A program made the translations under genes and the position numbers. From positions 1 to 64,000 of the forward strand of contig CBDBJL010000005.1 in the NCBI GenBank assembly GCA_965206365.1: a stretch of DNA of 64,000 bases, written 5' to 3'. This document shows, in pieces, positions 26,346 through 35,645 of the stretch (its first letter is position 1; each line of letters opens with the position of its first letter). The notes under the pieces are model-generated. The model ran no database searches. It was not told the DNA's origin and saw only the letters and a list, made by a program, of their open reading frames with translations. This DNA is from CBDBJL01 sp965206365 (GTDB lineage: Bacteria; Pseudomonadota; Alphaproteobacteria; JABAAW01; JAHZMA01).

Positions 26346-26427
26346 TGATTTATTTTAATCTTTCTTACGGTCAACTCTAAATTGAGGGTCGCTTATTCTA
26401 TTGAAGTAAAGAAGCGATCATGATTGA

Positions 26428-27381
26428 TTATAGTGCTATTTCATAACGGTTCAAGTATTTTTGTCGGCGCCGTATTTTTAATTCAGAGCCATTAAGATCT
26501 ATTAATTGTTGCAAGGCTTGCTCAATGTATTGAACAATAGATTTAATGGAATTTTCGGGTTCACGATGTGCCCCCCCAACAGGTTCAGGAATAATATCAT
26601 CGATAATGCCTAAATCAAGCAAATCATGTGCGGTAAGCTTTAAGGCTTCAGCGGCTTGTTTCGCTTGCTTAGCATCGCGCCATAAAATTGAGGCGCACCC
26701 CTCAGGGCTAATCACGCTATAAACCGAGTATTCTAGCATATAAATTTTATCGGCAGTGGCAAGAGCAATAGCCCCACCACTACCACCCTCGCCCATAATA
26801 ACAGAAATAAGAGGAACCTCTAATTGCAAACATGTCTGCATAGAACGAGCAATGGCTTCGGCTTGCCCGCGTTGCTCGGCTCCCATACCGGGGTAAGCAC
26901 CTGGCGTATCGATCAAAGTTACGATGGGTAAGCGAAATTTATTTGCCAGTTGCATTAACCGGATCGCTTTACGATAGCCTTCAGGGCGCGCCATACCAAA
27001 ATTATGGGCAATCCGAGTTTTCGTGGTGCGACCCTTTTCATGCCCAATGAACATGCAGGCCCTATGATTCAGGCGCCCAATGCCGCCTAAAATTGCTTTG
27101 TCATCTGCAAAAGCGCGGTCTCCAGCCAAAGGAATAAAATCTTCTATAGCCGAGCTGATAAAATCAAGGAAATGGGGTCTGTCGGGGTGGCGTGCCACTT
27201 GAACCTTTTGCATCGGGGTAAGATTGCCATAGGTTTGGGCGAGTAATTTATCAATTTTTAACTGAAATTTTGCAATTTCATCAAGTATATTGATATTACC
27301 TTCATTTTCTAGATGGCGTAATTCTTCAATTTTTCCTTCTAATTGCGCAATTGATTCTTCAAAATCTAAAAAAGCATGCAT
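26428..27381 (-). CDS. accA: acetyl-CoA carboxylase carboxyltransferase subunit alpha
   Basis: A 317-residue protein of normal AccA length: N-terminal coiled segment (LEGKIEELRHL), RPHFLDFISSAIEDFIPLAGDRAFADD, and the crotonase-fold carboxyltransferase core (TLIDTPGAYPGMGAEQRGQAEAI, GEGGSGGAIALA, ISPEGCASILWRDA). With AccD, AccB and AccC it makes malonyl-CoA for fatty acid synthesis. A run of seven C lies in its 3' part, in frame. It starts 10 bp after a TPR protein gene. Confidence 0.96.
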   Translation of the reverse strand: MHAFLDFEESIAQLEGKIEELRHLENEGNINILDEIAKFQLKIDKLLAQTYGNLTPMQKVQVARHPDRPHFLDFISSAIEDFIPLAGDRAFADDKAILGGIGRLNHRACMFIGHEKGRTTKTRIAHNFGMARPEGYRKAIRLMQLANKFRLPIVTLIDTPGAYPGMGAEQRGQAEAIARSMQTCLQLEVPLISVIMGEGGSGGAIALATADKIYMLEYSVYSVISPEGCASILWRDAKQAKQAAEALKLTAHDLLDLGIIDDIIPEPVGGAHREPENSIKSIVQYIEQALQQLIDLNGSELKIRRRQKYLNRYEIAL

Positions 27382-27391
27382 TATTTTTCCT

Positions 27392-27886
27392 TTATTTTAA
27401 GGCTTTATTCAATAAATCTAATTCTTCACAACCTGATGGGCAGAGTTTTTGTAATTTTTTCAGTTGTTCTTCCGCTTTGCCACGCTCGCCGGTTTGTAAA
27501 TAAAGTTCGCCCAAATATTCAATTGCTCTTAAATGCTTAGGGTTAATGGCTAGAGCTTTCCCATAGGCTTCGTGAGCTTCTGTTGTTTTCCCAATTTTTC
27601 GTGAAGAAAAACCAATCAAATTCCAATAATCAGCATTATTCATATGTGCTTCTTGCTTTACTAATTTATGCAGGAAGGTAAGGGCTTTTTCGTATTTTCC
27701 GTGATTAATTAATGTTAGGGCATGGTTCTTACGGACATCTTTGCTCGCTTTTTTATCGTTAGAAGGGTTGGAATAACCAGAACTTGGATCGTTGGTTGTT
27801 GAGTTTTTGGCAGCATAAGCGACAAAATAACAGCCATTGAATCCAATGATTAGGATAAGGCTATAGCGAAGCAGATGTTTAAGCAT
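27392..27886 (-). CDS. exported tetratricopeptide-repeat protein
   Basis: A 164-residue protein starting at the ATG at 27886, preceded by AAAGGA. It has a signal peptide (RYSLILIIGFNGCYFVAYA) and two to three TPR units from about residue 60 (ALTLINHGKYEKALTFLHKL, ADYWNLIGFSSRKIGKTTEAHEAYGKAL, LRAIEYLGELYLQTGERGKAEEQL). It is likely a periplasmic scaffold; no partner can be named. It lies between coq7 and accA on the same strand. Confidence 0.82.
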   Translation of the reverse strand: MLKHLLRYSLILIIGFNGCYFVAYAAKNSTTNDPSSGYSNPSNDKKASKDVRKNHALTLINHGKYEKALTFLHKLVKQEAHMNNADYWNLIGFSSRKIGKTTEAHEAYGKALAINPKHLRAIEYLGELYLQTGERGKAEEQLKKLQKLCPSGCEELDLLNKALK

Positions 27887-27888
27887 GG

Positions 27889-28482
27889 TTAAATCCTTTC
27901 TGCAATAAAGATAGCAGTTTTTGAAGTTTGCCGAATGATACAATGTAAGAGAGGAAAAGCAGGAGCCTGTTCGGCTTCATTGGCAAGCCCGGTGTTACGA
28001 TGTTCAATTTCATCGGCCTGAAATTTTAGAATGGCAGCTTGCAATTCGGCGTAATCCCCCCGCTGTTTTAGCCGTTTTACTTGCTGTTCATAATGGGCAT
28101 CAATAACTTCTTCTACAGCAACGGTAACCGCCATTGCGGCACGTGTGCCTAGCAAACTGGGCAAAGCCCCTAGGGCATAACCAGCAACATGCCACAGCGG
28201 AGAAAGCGCAGAAGGGCGCGACCCATTTTCAATAATGGCAGCATCAAAATAATTCAAATGTTCTTGTTCTTGTTCAGCCATATGGATAATTAATTCTTTT
28301 TTATCACTTGCCCCCAGCAGATCAATTTGCCCTTGATAGATACGTTTAGCACCATATTCGCCAGCCTGATTAACCCGAAGCATCCGAGAAATTTCAGCAG
28401 AACCCGACAAATCACCAGGTATGTTCCGTGGCAATTGCCTTGATTTTGCAAAAGGGTTCAGATATTGAACCATGATCATCAT
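27889..28482 (-). CDS. coq7: 3-demethoxyubiquinol 3-hydroxylase (Coq7)
   Basis: A 197-residue di-iron hydroxylase that adds the C-6 hydroxyl in ubiquinone synthesis. The ligand motifs are present: LRVNQAGEYGA, AEQEQEHL, AVEEVIDAHYEQQ and ADEIEHRN. Coq7 is the usual enzyme for this step in alphaproteobacteria. The gene is followed by the TPR gene with only two bases between, and preceded by dsbB. Confidence 0.94.
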   Translation of the reverse strand: MMIMVQYLNPFAKSRQLPRNIPGDLSGSAEISRMLRVNQAGEYGAKRIYQGQIDLLGASDKKELIIHMAEQEQEHLNYFDAAIIENGSRPSALSPLWHVAGYALGALPSLLGTRAAMAVTVAVEEVIDAHYEQQVKRLKQRGDYAELQAAILKFQADEIEHRNTGLANEAEQAPAFPLLHCIIRQTSKTAIFIAERI

Positions 28483-28512
28483 TTCTTTGTAGTGATTGTT
28501 GAAAATTTCTTT

Positions 28513-28998
28513 TTATCTATTTTTGCTATTGTCAACAAAGGGTAACAAAGCAAATAAAGCCAGGCCCAATGATAACAGAAAATTGAAATCAGTAAAAGAA
28601 AAATCAAAGAAAAATATTGTTCGTTGGTCGCATGCGATTGCTGAGACAGGGTTTTGGAGTAAAAGCAAAATTTCCTCAGCGGTTTTTGCTGTGGTTTTTG
28701 CTGTGCAGGAAGTAAGAAATGATTCCCAAAAACCACGTTCGACACCAATATGGTAGAAGGCAAAAATCGATGAAACCATTAAAACAAAGCCATAAAGCAA
28801 CCAAAGGTTAAAATTTTTGCGCCATAACAAAGCATCGCATAATGCGATAAAAATAACAAACGACCAAGGCAATCTTTGCCATAAACATAAGGTGCAAGGT
28901 TGTAAGTCAAAAACATATTCAGCAACAAAAACAATCGAAAGCGTTAAGGTTCCAACAAGTAAAAAAAGATTACAGCGATTATGATTGGAGACAAGCAT
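28513..28998 (-). CDS. dsbB: disulfide bond formation protein DsbB
   Basis: A 161-residue inner-membrane protein with four hydrophobic helices. The first periplasmic loop has the quinone-reactive pair Cys35-Cys38 (QPCTLCLWQR), and the second loop has Cys98 and Cys123. DsbB reoxidises DsbA and passes electrons to ubiquinone, fitting a place next to coq7. No dsbA is in the window. Confidence 0.9.
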   Translation of the reverse strand: MLVSNHNRCNLFLLVGTLTLSIVFVAEYVFDLQPCTLCLWQRLPWSFVIFIALCDALLWRKNFNLWLLYGFVLMVSSIFAFYHIGVERGFWESFLTSCTAKTTAKTAEEILLLLQNPVSAIACDQRTIFFFDFSFTDFNFLLSLGLALFALLPFVDNSKNR

Positions 28999-29016
28999 GG
29001 CAGAAAGCAGACATTA

Positions 29017-29643
29017 TTAATGGATATATCTTAAGGTAAGGATACCTATAAGTAGTAAAAGACAGAATAATAAACTTAAAAGACCAAAATATTTATCAAT
29101 AAACGTTCGGATATTCGCGCCAAACAATCGGATTAAAACAGCCAACAAAAAAAATCTACACCCACGCGCAAGGATGGAAATAGCAATGAAGGCAAGAAGA
29201 TTCATTCCCGCAAAACCCGCGCTTACGCTAATTACCTTATAGGGAATCGGGCTAAAGCCCCCGGCAAAAACAACCCAATGATCATGTTGCAAAAAGAGTC
29301 GGCTGAAGGTTTGATAAAAATCCTGATAACCATAGGCACTAAGTAAGGGTAGGGCAATGAGATCGTAAAATGACCAACCAATTAGATAGCCTACGACCCC
29401 ACCAAGAACCGAAGCGATCGTGGCAATAGTTGCAATAAAAAAGCTACGTTTGGGCGAGGCTAGCATCATGGGTAACAACATAACATCGGGCGGGATTGGA
29501 AAAAATATGCCTTCACAAAAACAAATAAGCACTAAAATAAAAAGGCTATAGCGATGCGTGGCTTTTTCTAACATCCAATCATAAATCAGAACGGCCCAAT
29601 AAAATATAGGGATTTTACGGTTGCGGATTAATTCAATATTCAT
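29017..29643 (-). CDS. YqaA/DedA-type membrane protein
   Basis: A 208-residue protein of the SNARE-associated/DedA (VTT) superfamily, YqaA subgroup: EGIFFPIPPDVMLLPMMLASP, LGGVVGYLIGW and VVFAGGFSPIPYKVISVSAG are family marks. About five membrane segments. DedA-family proteins take part in undecaprenyl-phosphate or phospholipid flipping; the role of this subgroup is less clear. It begins one base after the end of the MFS gene, so the two are likely co-transcribed. Confidence 0.88.
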   Translation of the reverse strand: MNIELIRNRKIPIFYWAVLIYDWMLEKATHRYSLFILVLICFCEGIFFPIPPDVMLLPMMLASPKRSFFIATIATIASVLGGVVGYLIGWSFYDLIALPLLSAYGYQDFYQTFSRLFLQHDHWVVFAGGFSPIPYKVISVSAGFAGMNLLAFIAISILARGCRFFLLAVLIRLFGANIRTFIDKYFGLLSLLFCLLLLIGILTLRYIH

Positions 29644-29644
29644 T

Positions 29645-31222
29645 TTAGGTTTTTTTATCCAATGAAGATGATGGTTTTTTTGGGGTTTGTTTTTTTGGAG
29701 CCGATTTTGGTGTGGGCGTTTTCGTAGTTTTGGTTGGGGTTTCCGCAGCTTTGGTTGGCGTTACTGGTGTGGCATCTTTTGCTTGCTTGATATTGTGTAT
29801 TTTTTTCCATTTTTGCCATAAATTATCCATGAGCTCACCCATGAAATGGGAATGTTGAGCATCGGGGTTATTCTTTTTTCGGATATTTAATTTTTTGGCT
29901 GTATTTTGCCATAAATTACTTATGAAATTACGTATGAAATGGGTACGGTGATAATCTGGGGTTTCATTTTTACTAATATCCCATTTTTCGGCTAATTCTT
30001 CGTTGGTTTGTAAGGGGTCAATGATATTGGTTTGTAAAGGCGTTAAAGGAACAATGCTGCTTTTATAATGAATTGTAACTGAACGGACACTACGGCGGTA
30101 CAATGCATAGGATAGTAATAAAATATTTCCTGAGGCGATGAACAGAAAAAATCCATCCGCGGCATATTTTGCCATAAAGCTTGACATCGCAATCGGGCCT
30201 GTCATTGAGCCAAAAGCTGTTAACAGGTACATTGTAGCGTTAACCGCAACAATTTTATTGGCAGGAACAACATCATTCGCATGGGCAAGATTAACAGAAT
30301 AAAGTGGCATAATGGCTAAGGCTAAAGCAAAGATGATAAAATAAACGGCTTGCAAATTATTGAGATCGATCCCTAGCCCAAATAAAGCTAGAAAAAAGGC
30401 AACCCCAGAACCTAGCATAATTACCAATCGGCGATCAATCCGATCAGAAAGCCAGGCCATAGGCCATTGCGAAATCATAGCAGCAATAAATACCAAAATT
30501 GTCATAATAGAAAGTTGTTTTAAGTTCATGCCAATAAAATGCGCAAAAAAACCAAGTGTTGCATAAAATACGGTTTGATTCATGGTTACCAGAAAAGTTC
30601 CCACACCAGCAAAGGGTGAGAGCTTATAGAGTTCTTTAAGTGGCATGGTGCGACTGCTTTCAGGTTGGGCGGGCACTTTAACATGAACCATTAACATCGG
30701 AATGACGGCAATGGATACCCCAATAGATGCAAACAGAAATAAATTTATGCTTTCTGATGTTTCGCTACGCAACATTAGTTGCCCAGTAATAAAGCCAAAA
30801 AATTGTATGAACATGTAAAATGAAGTAATTCTGCCCCGCACAGAGTTTTCGGTAAGAGCATTGATCCAAACTTCGGTAATGATAAATAAACCCACATAGC
30901 CAAATCCCAATAATAGGCGAAAAAACAACCAAGCGACAGGATGTACGATTAATGGAAATGCCAGAATTGTTGAGGATACCAAGGCGGTAAGCGCGGCAAA
31001 TAATCGGACATGCCCAACCGTTTTTAAAAAGTGCGGGGTTGTGAATACAGATGCCAGCATGCCAATATAATAGCCGGAAATAATTAAGCCAGATAGTAAA
31101 GGAGAGTAACTTTCAGCACCGGCACGATAGGCAATTAACGAACCTTGAATGGAGTTGCCAACAATGATACAGAACAATCCAATGAAAAGTGGCCAAGTGC
31201 CTAAGAAAAAAGAACGAAACAT
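29645..31222 (-). CDS. MFS transporter, YcaD-like, with long cytosolic tail
   Basis: A 525-residue protein. Residues 1-400 are a twelve-helix MFS transporter with the loop motif WLSDRIDRR; the set LLSGLIISGYYIGMLAS and FFRLLLGFGYVGLFIITEVWIN matches the YcaD/UMF2 subgroup, whose substrates are unknown. The tail (about 400-525) is unusual: two related segments (HFIRNFISNLWQNTAKKLNI and HFMGELMDNLWQKWKKIHNI) and then a Lys/Thr/Pro-rich end. The tail is soluble, basic and low in complexity. Confidence 0.85.
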   Translation of the reverse strand: MFRSFFLGTWPLFIGLFCIIVGNSIQGSLIAYRAGAESYSPLLSGLIISGYYIGMLASVFTTPHFLKTVGHVRLFAALTALVSSTILAFPLIVHPVAWLFFRLLLGFGYVGLFIITEVWINALTENSVRGRITSFYMFIQFFGFITGQLMLRSETSESINLFLFASIGVSIAVIPMLMVHVKVPAQPESSRTMPLKELYKLSPFAGVGTFLVTMNQTVFYATLGFFAHFIGMNLKQLSIMTILVFIAAMISQWPMAWLSDRIDRRLVIMLGSGVAFFLALFGLGIDLNNLQAVYFIIFALALAIMPLYSVNLAHANDVVPANKIVAVNATMYLLTAFGSMTGPIAMSSFMAKYAADGFFLFIASGNILLLSYALYRRSVRSVTIHYKSSIVPLTPLQTNIIDPLQTNEELAEKWDISKNETPDYHRTHFIRNFISNLWQNTAKKLNIRKKNNPDAQHSHFMGELMDNLWQKWKKIHNIKQAKDATPVTPTKAAETPTKTTKTPTPKSAPKKQTPKKPSSSLDKKT

Positions 31223-31471
31223 TGGTAAGAACCTAAAAAATAAAGATGGCTAAAAATATGAAGTTTAATTTCGTATCTTATAAGAATAAATAAAATTTTT
31301 ATTCTCGTTTCAGATTTGAGACTTTGTTGCGCAAAAGTCAAGGATTATTTATATTTTCAGATTTCCGTGAAACGATGTAGTGGGGGGTTCAAATTTTAAG
31401 ATAAAGTTTTCCTTGTCAGCTATGGCCGAAATAGGTTAAGTTTCACCGTCTTGATGCCTTAAATTTAGTAA

Positions 31472-34327
31472 ATGAATGAAAAAATGTTAGAAGAATCCTC
31501 ACAAAAAGTTATTCTCCCCGAAACCAATTTCCCAATGCGTGCGAATTTACCAATACGCGAGGGTGATATGATCGCTTATTGGCAAGAGATTAATTTTTGG
31601 CAGGAAATGCGCAAAATTTCTGTGGGGCGTAAGCCCTTTATTTTGCATGATGGCCCGCCTTATGCCAATGGAAATTTGCATATTGGGCATGCGGTGAATA
31701 AAATTTTGAAGGATGTAATTAATCGTGCGTGGCATGGTTTAGGTTACGATGCGCATTATGTCCCCGGTTGGGATTGCCATGGCTTGCCGATTGAATGGAA
31801 GGTGGAAGAAAATTTTCGGGAAACAAAAAAAGATAAAAAAGAGATCCCTATTAATGATTTTCGAGCTGAATGTCGTAAATTTGCTCAAAAATGGGTGGCG
31901 ATTCAAAGTGCGGAATTTCAACGTTTGGGCATTATGGGCGATTGGCAACAGCCTTATTTAACGATGGCATACGAGGCGGAAGCAATTATTGCCGAAAATA
32001 TTGGCAAGTTTTTGTTAAAAGGAATGCTTTATAAAGGAGCACGCCCGATCATGTGGTCGGTGGTGGAACGCACCGCACTGGCAGAGGCAGAAATTGAATA
32101 TCGAGATTATAAATCTCCGTCGCTTTGGGTGAGTTTTCCGATTGCCAATGCCAAAACCGATGATTTTCATGATGTTGCCATTGTTATTTGGACGACGACT
32201 CCGTGGACTTTACCGGGCAATCGCGGCATTGCTTATCATCAAGATTTAGATTATGTGCGGGTGCAAGTTAATGATGCAAATTCCGCTATGCGGGGTAGAA
32301 AATTCTTGCTGGCGAAAGATTTGGTTGCCTCTTTTCAACAGGTGGCCAAATTACACGATATTGAAATTTTAGGGTCGATATCCAACAATGATTTACACGG
32401 GCTTGAATGTCAACATCCGTTATTTCAGATCGGTTATCATTTTACCGTTCCTATGCATCATGCTGATTTTGTCACTGCCGAGCAAGGCACAGGGTTTGTG
32501 CATATTGGCCCAGCAAATGGTTCTGATGATTATCAATTTGCTCTAAAACATGGGTTAGAAGTGCCAGATAATATTGCTGATGATGGCAGTTACCGAGAGA
32601 ATGTGCCATTATTTGCCGGTAGGCGGGTGCTTAATGATGATGGCAGTGATGGCAATGCCAATGGTGGGGTGATTGGTGCGTTGCAAGAAGCAGGGAACTT
32701 GCTTGCCAAACAATCTTATCGCCATTCTTATCCGCATTCATGGCGCTCTAAAGCGCCGGTGATCTACCGCAATACGGCGCAATGGTTTATTGCGTTGGAT
32801 AATGAAAAAAATCAAATGGAAACATTGCGAAAAACGGCATTAAATGCCCTTGAAGCGGTAGAGTTCTTTCCAAAAATGGGGAAGGAACGCCTGCAAGGTA
32901 TGATTGCAAATCGGCCGGATTGGTGCGTTTCCAGGCAACGTGCATGGGGTGTACCTTTGCCGATTTTCATTCACCGCAAAACGGGCGATGTGTTGCGTGA
33001 TCCAGCCGTGTTAGAGCGGATTATTGTTGCCTTTCGACAAGAAGGTGCAGATTGTTGGTTTGTGGAAGGGGCGAGTGCAAGATTTTTAGCCGATGATTAC
33101 CCAGCCGATGATTATGAACAGGTGCAAGATGTCGTCGATGTTTGGTTTGATTCAGGGTCAACTTATTCGTTTGTGTTGAATGAACGTATGAAACTTATCG
33201 GCCTTGCTGATTTGTATCTAGAAGGATCTGATCAACATCGGGGTTGGTTTCATTCTTCGTTGTTGGTGGCCGCAGGGCTTCAGGGGATTGCCCCTTATAA
33301 GGCAGTGCTTACGCACGGTTTTGCCCTGGATAAGGATGGACGGAAAATGTCAAAATCAGTTGGCAACACGATTGCCCCTGAAGATGTTATTCAAAAATAT
33401 GGTGCCGATATTTTGCGTTTGTGGGTGGTGAGTGTAGATTATAGTGATGATATGCGCATTGGCGATGAAATTTTGAAACGCCAGATTGATGTTTATCGGA
33501 AAATTCGCAATAGTTTACGTTTTTTATTGGGCAATTTACCCGATCAGCAAATCCCCAAAGTTGTATCTTATGCTGATTTTCCCGAATTGGAACAATATAT
33601 TTTGGTAAAAACTTATGATTTGGCAGGTTTGTTACAAGAAAATTGTAAAAAACATGATTATACGAGCTATATTCGGCATATTCACGAATATTGCCAATGG
33701 ATTTCTTATGGTTATTTTGATATTCGCAAAGATTGCCTTTATTGTGATCGTCCTAGCAACCCGAAACGACAAGCTGCGCAATATGTTTTGCATTTATTGT
33801 TTGATTTTTTGGTAACGCGGATTGCGCCAATTTTATGTTTTACTGCCGAAGAGGCATGGTTATCGCGCTATGGGAAAAATGCCAACCATGTCGAAGCTTC
33901 GGTATTTTTCAGAGGTTTTTCGGCGGTTCCTGCCCAGTGGCAAAATCCAGATTTACAGGCAAAATGGGCAAAGATTTTCCAATGGCGTGAGCTTGCCAAT
34001 GTGGCACTTGAATTTGCGCGCCGCGAGGGTCGAATTAAATCGGGGTTAGAAGCAGAGTTAATTTTAGGAATAAAGCGCGAAAACCAAGTCCAAATTTCGG
34101 AAGAACTGCTTGCTGAAATTATGATTACGCATTCGGTAGTGATCGAAGATGTTGGACATGAAGATGTTGGGCATGAAGGCTCCATATCCAGTGCCCGAGT
34201 TGATAAAATTGTCGATAAAATTTCTGGGAACAAATGTCGGCGTTGTTATAAAATTGTAACAGAACAAAAAATGAGGGATGGGCGTTGCAAGCGTTGCCAT
34301 GATGTTTACAACAGTGGTGAGGTTTAA
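31472..34327 (+). CDS. ileS: isoleucyl-tRNA synthetase
   Basis: A 951-residue class I synthetase that charges tRNA-Ile. The HIGH motif is in PYANGNLHIGHAVNKILKD (near residue 65), the KMSKS motif in GRKMSKSVGN, and the editing domain region in WTTTPWTLPGNRGIAY. A C-terminal zinc knuckle is present (CRRCYKIV...CKRCHDVY). A short in-frame duplication (EDVGHEDVGHEG) lies near residue 893. The 250-bp upstream region holds no gene. It is followed by lspA after eight bases, the standard order. Confidence 0.97.
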   Translation: MNEKMLEESSQKVILPETNFPMRANLPIREGDMIAYWQEINFWQEMRKISVGRKPFILHDGPPYANGNLHIGHAVNKILKDVINRAWHGLGYDAHYVPGWDCHGLPIEWKVEENFRETKKDKKEIPINDFRAECRKFAQKWVAIQSAEFQRLGIMGDWQQPYLTMAYEAEAIIAENIGKFLLKGMLYKGARPIMWSVVERTALAEAEIEYRDYKSPSLWVSFPIANAKTDDFHDVAIVIWTTTPWTLPGNRGIAYHQDLDYVRVQVNDANSAMRGRKFLLAKDLVASFQQVAKLHDIEILGSISNNDLHGLECQHPLFQIGYHFTVPMHHADFVTAEQGTGFVHIGPANGSDDYQFALKHGLEVPDNIADDGSYRENVPLFAGRRVLNDDGSDGNANGGVIGALQEAGNLLAKQSYRHSYPHSWRSKAPVIYRNTAQWFIALDNEKNQMETLRKTALNALEAVEFFPKMGKERLQGMIANRPDWCVSRQRAWGVPLPIFIHRKTGDVLRDPAVLERIIVAFRQEGADCWFVEGASARFLADDYPADDYEQVQDVVDVWFDSGSTYSFVLNERMKLIGLADLYLEGSDQHRGWFHSSLLVAAGLQGIAPYKAVLTHGFALDKDGRKMSKSVGNTIAPEDVIQKYGADILRLWVVSVDYSDDMRIGDEILKRQIDVYRKIRNSLRFLLGNLPDQQIPKVVSYADFPELEQYILVKTYDLAGLLQENCKKHDYTSYIRHIHEYCQWISYGYFDIRKDCLYCDRPSNPKRQAAQYVLHLLFDFLVTRIAPILCFTAEEAWLSRYGKNANHVEASVFFRGFSAVPAQWQNPDLQAKWAKIFQWRELANVALEFARREGRIKSGLEAELILGIKRENQVQISEELLAEIMITHSVVIEDVGHEDVGHEGSISSARVDKIVDKISGNKCRRCYKIVTEQKMRDGRCKRCHDVYNSGEV

Positions 34328-34335
34328 ATAGGAAA

Positions 34336-34854
34336 ATGAATATGAATATGTCACTTTTTACTTCGGGTTCGCATCGCAGATTGCTTTGGATTATTTTGAC
34401 AGTGGTGGTTTTAGATTATGCAAGCAAAGAGGCTATTTTAAGATTTCTGCCCCCGCATGGAATTTTGTTAGAAATTTTACCGATTTTTAATTTGGTTCTA
34501 TTGAATAATTATGGTGCTGCTTTTGGTTTTTTAACCGGGTTTGGAACTTTGGCGAATTGGTTTTTAAGTTTGCTAAGCTTGGGGATTATTGGCGTTCTTA
34601 TTCATCATATGGGGCGGTTTCATGCGAATAATTTGCATATTTTAAAAAAACCACTTGTGGCAATGGCCTTGGTGATTGGCGGGGCGTTGGGGAATTTATT
34701 GGATCGAGTTGGGCGTGGCAGTGTGATTGATTTTCTGGATTTTCATATCGGTGCATGGCATTGGCCAGCGTTTAATATTGCCGATAGTGCGATTTGTATC
34801 GGGATCTTTTTATGGGTTTTGTATGAATGGCGAGCGAGTCGTAAGGCTTCGTAA
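34336..34854 (+). CDS. lspA: lipoprotein signal peptidase (SPase II)
   Basis: A 172-residue membrane peptidase with four helices. The catalytic aspartates are in GNLLDRVGRGSVIDFLD and FNIADSAI, and the LNNYGAAFG motif is present. It removes signal peptides from prolipoproteins, such as the BamF-like lipoprotein in this window. The start at 34336 has AGGA five bases before it; ATGs at 34342 and 34348 are alternatives. Confidence 0.94.
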   Translation: MNMNMSLFTSGSHRRLLWIILTVVVLDYASKEAILRFLPPHGILLEILPIFNLVLLNNYGAAFGFLTGFGTLANWFLSLLSLGIIGVLIHHMGRFHANNLHILKKPLVAMALVIGGALGNLLDRVGRGSVIDFLDFHIGAWHWPAFNIADSAICIGIFLWVLYEWRASRKAS

Positions 34855-34855
34855 A

Positions 34856-35641
34856 TGATTATTCGGAATATGTAGATTTTTTGTCGGGTGTTTTTAATAA
34901 AAAATCACAGAAAATTATTGTTGGTACTCAATTGTTAAGTGATGCTGAAAAAGATGCTTTGGGTGCTGATTTTATGCGCTATCCTTATATTTTAGAACAT
35001 GAAAAAATCCCTTCTATTTCTATCCGTATGAATGGAGTTTCCAACAGTTAAAAACTGCGGCTTTGTATCATTTGAATTTGCAGCTTTTTTGTTTTGTTCG
35101 TAAATTTGTTAAAGCGACGCAGCCAAAAATGTTATTTGATTTGGGTTGTAATTTAGGTGGTTATTCGTTATTGGCACGCGAAGCAGGTGCAGATTATGTT
35201 GTTGGTTTTGATTTTGATGCAGGTGCTATCGATATTGCTTACGCCAGGGCGCAAACGATTTCTAATTTTCTGCCCTTAATTGCAGATGCTTCCAATCTTA
35301 GTCCCAATCAGGGTTGGAGGCAACAAGAAAGAAAGGGTTTTCAAGAACGCGCAAATGCCGATGCGGTGATTGCTCTTGCTTTTGAACATCATTTGGTGAT
35401 TGCGAAAAATATACCGATGCAAAGTTTTATTGATTGGTTATTGTCGCTTGCGCCGAAGGGGGTTGTTGAATTTGTTGCTAAATCGGATGTAACCGTGCAA
35501 AAAATGCTTGCCATTCGAGAAGATATTTTTTCAGATTATACGCAAGAAAATTTTGAAAATATTTTACAAAAATCAGCAAAAATAATTATGCAAGAAACAA
35601 TATCTGCATCGGGTAGAACCCTATATTGGTATGAAAGGTAA
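34856..35641 (+). pseudogene. truncated and frameshifted SAM-dependent methyltransferase gene
   Basis: A first part (34856-35020) reads DYSEYVDFLSG...YPYILEHEKIPSI in one frame and has no start codon. A second part reads SYPYEWSFQQLKTAALYHL and continues into a methyltransferase domain with SAM-binding LFDLGCNLGGYS (near 35130). The frame changes near 35018-35022. The SYPYEW...LK.AAL..L segment belongs to a family of larger class I methyltransferase proteins in which a long section normally separates it from the SAM motif; here it is joined almost directly, so an internal deletion is likely. A shortened product from 35063 (192 residues) is possible but doubtful. Confidence 0.65.
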
Positions 35642-35645
35642 TTTT

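Noticed and set aside
31223..31471. T-box or other riboswitch before ileS
   Set aside because: No T-box core was seen, and such leaders are not expected in proteobacteria.
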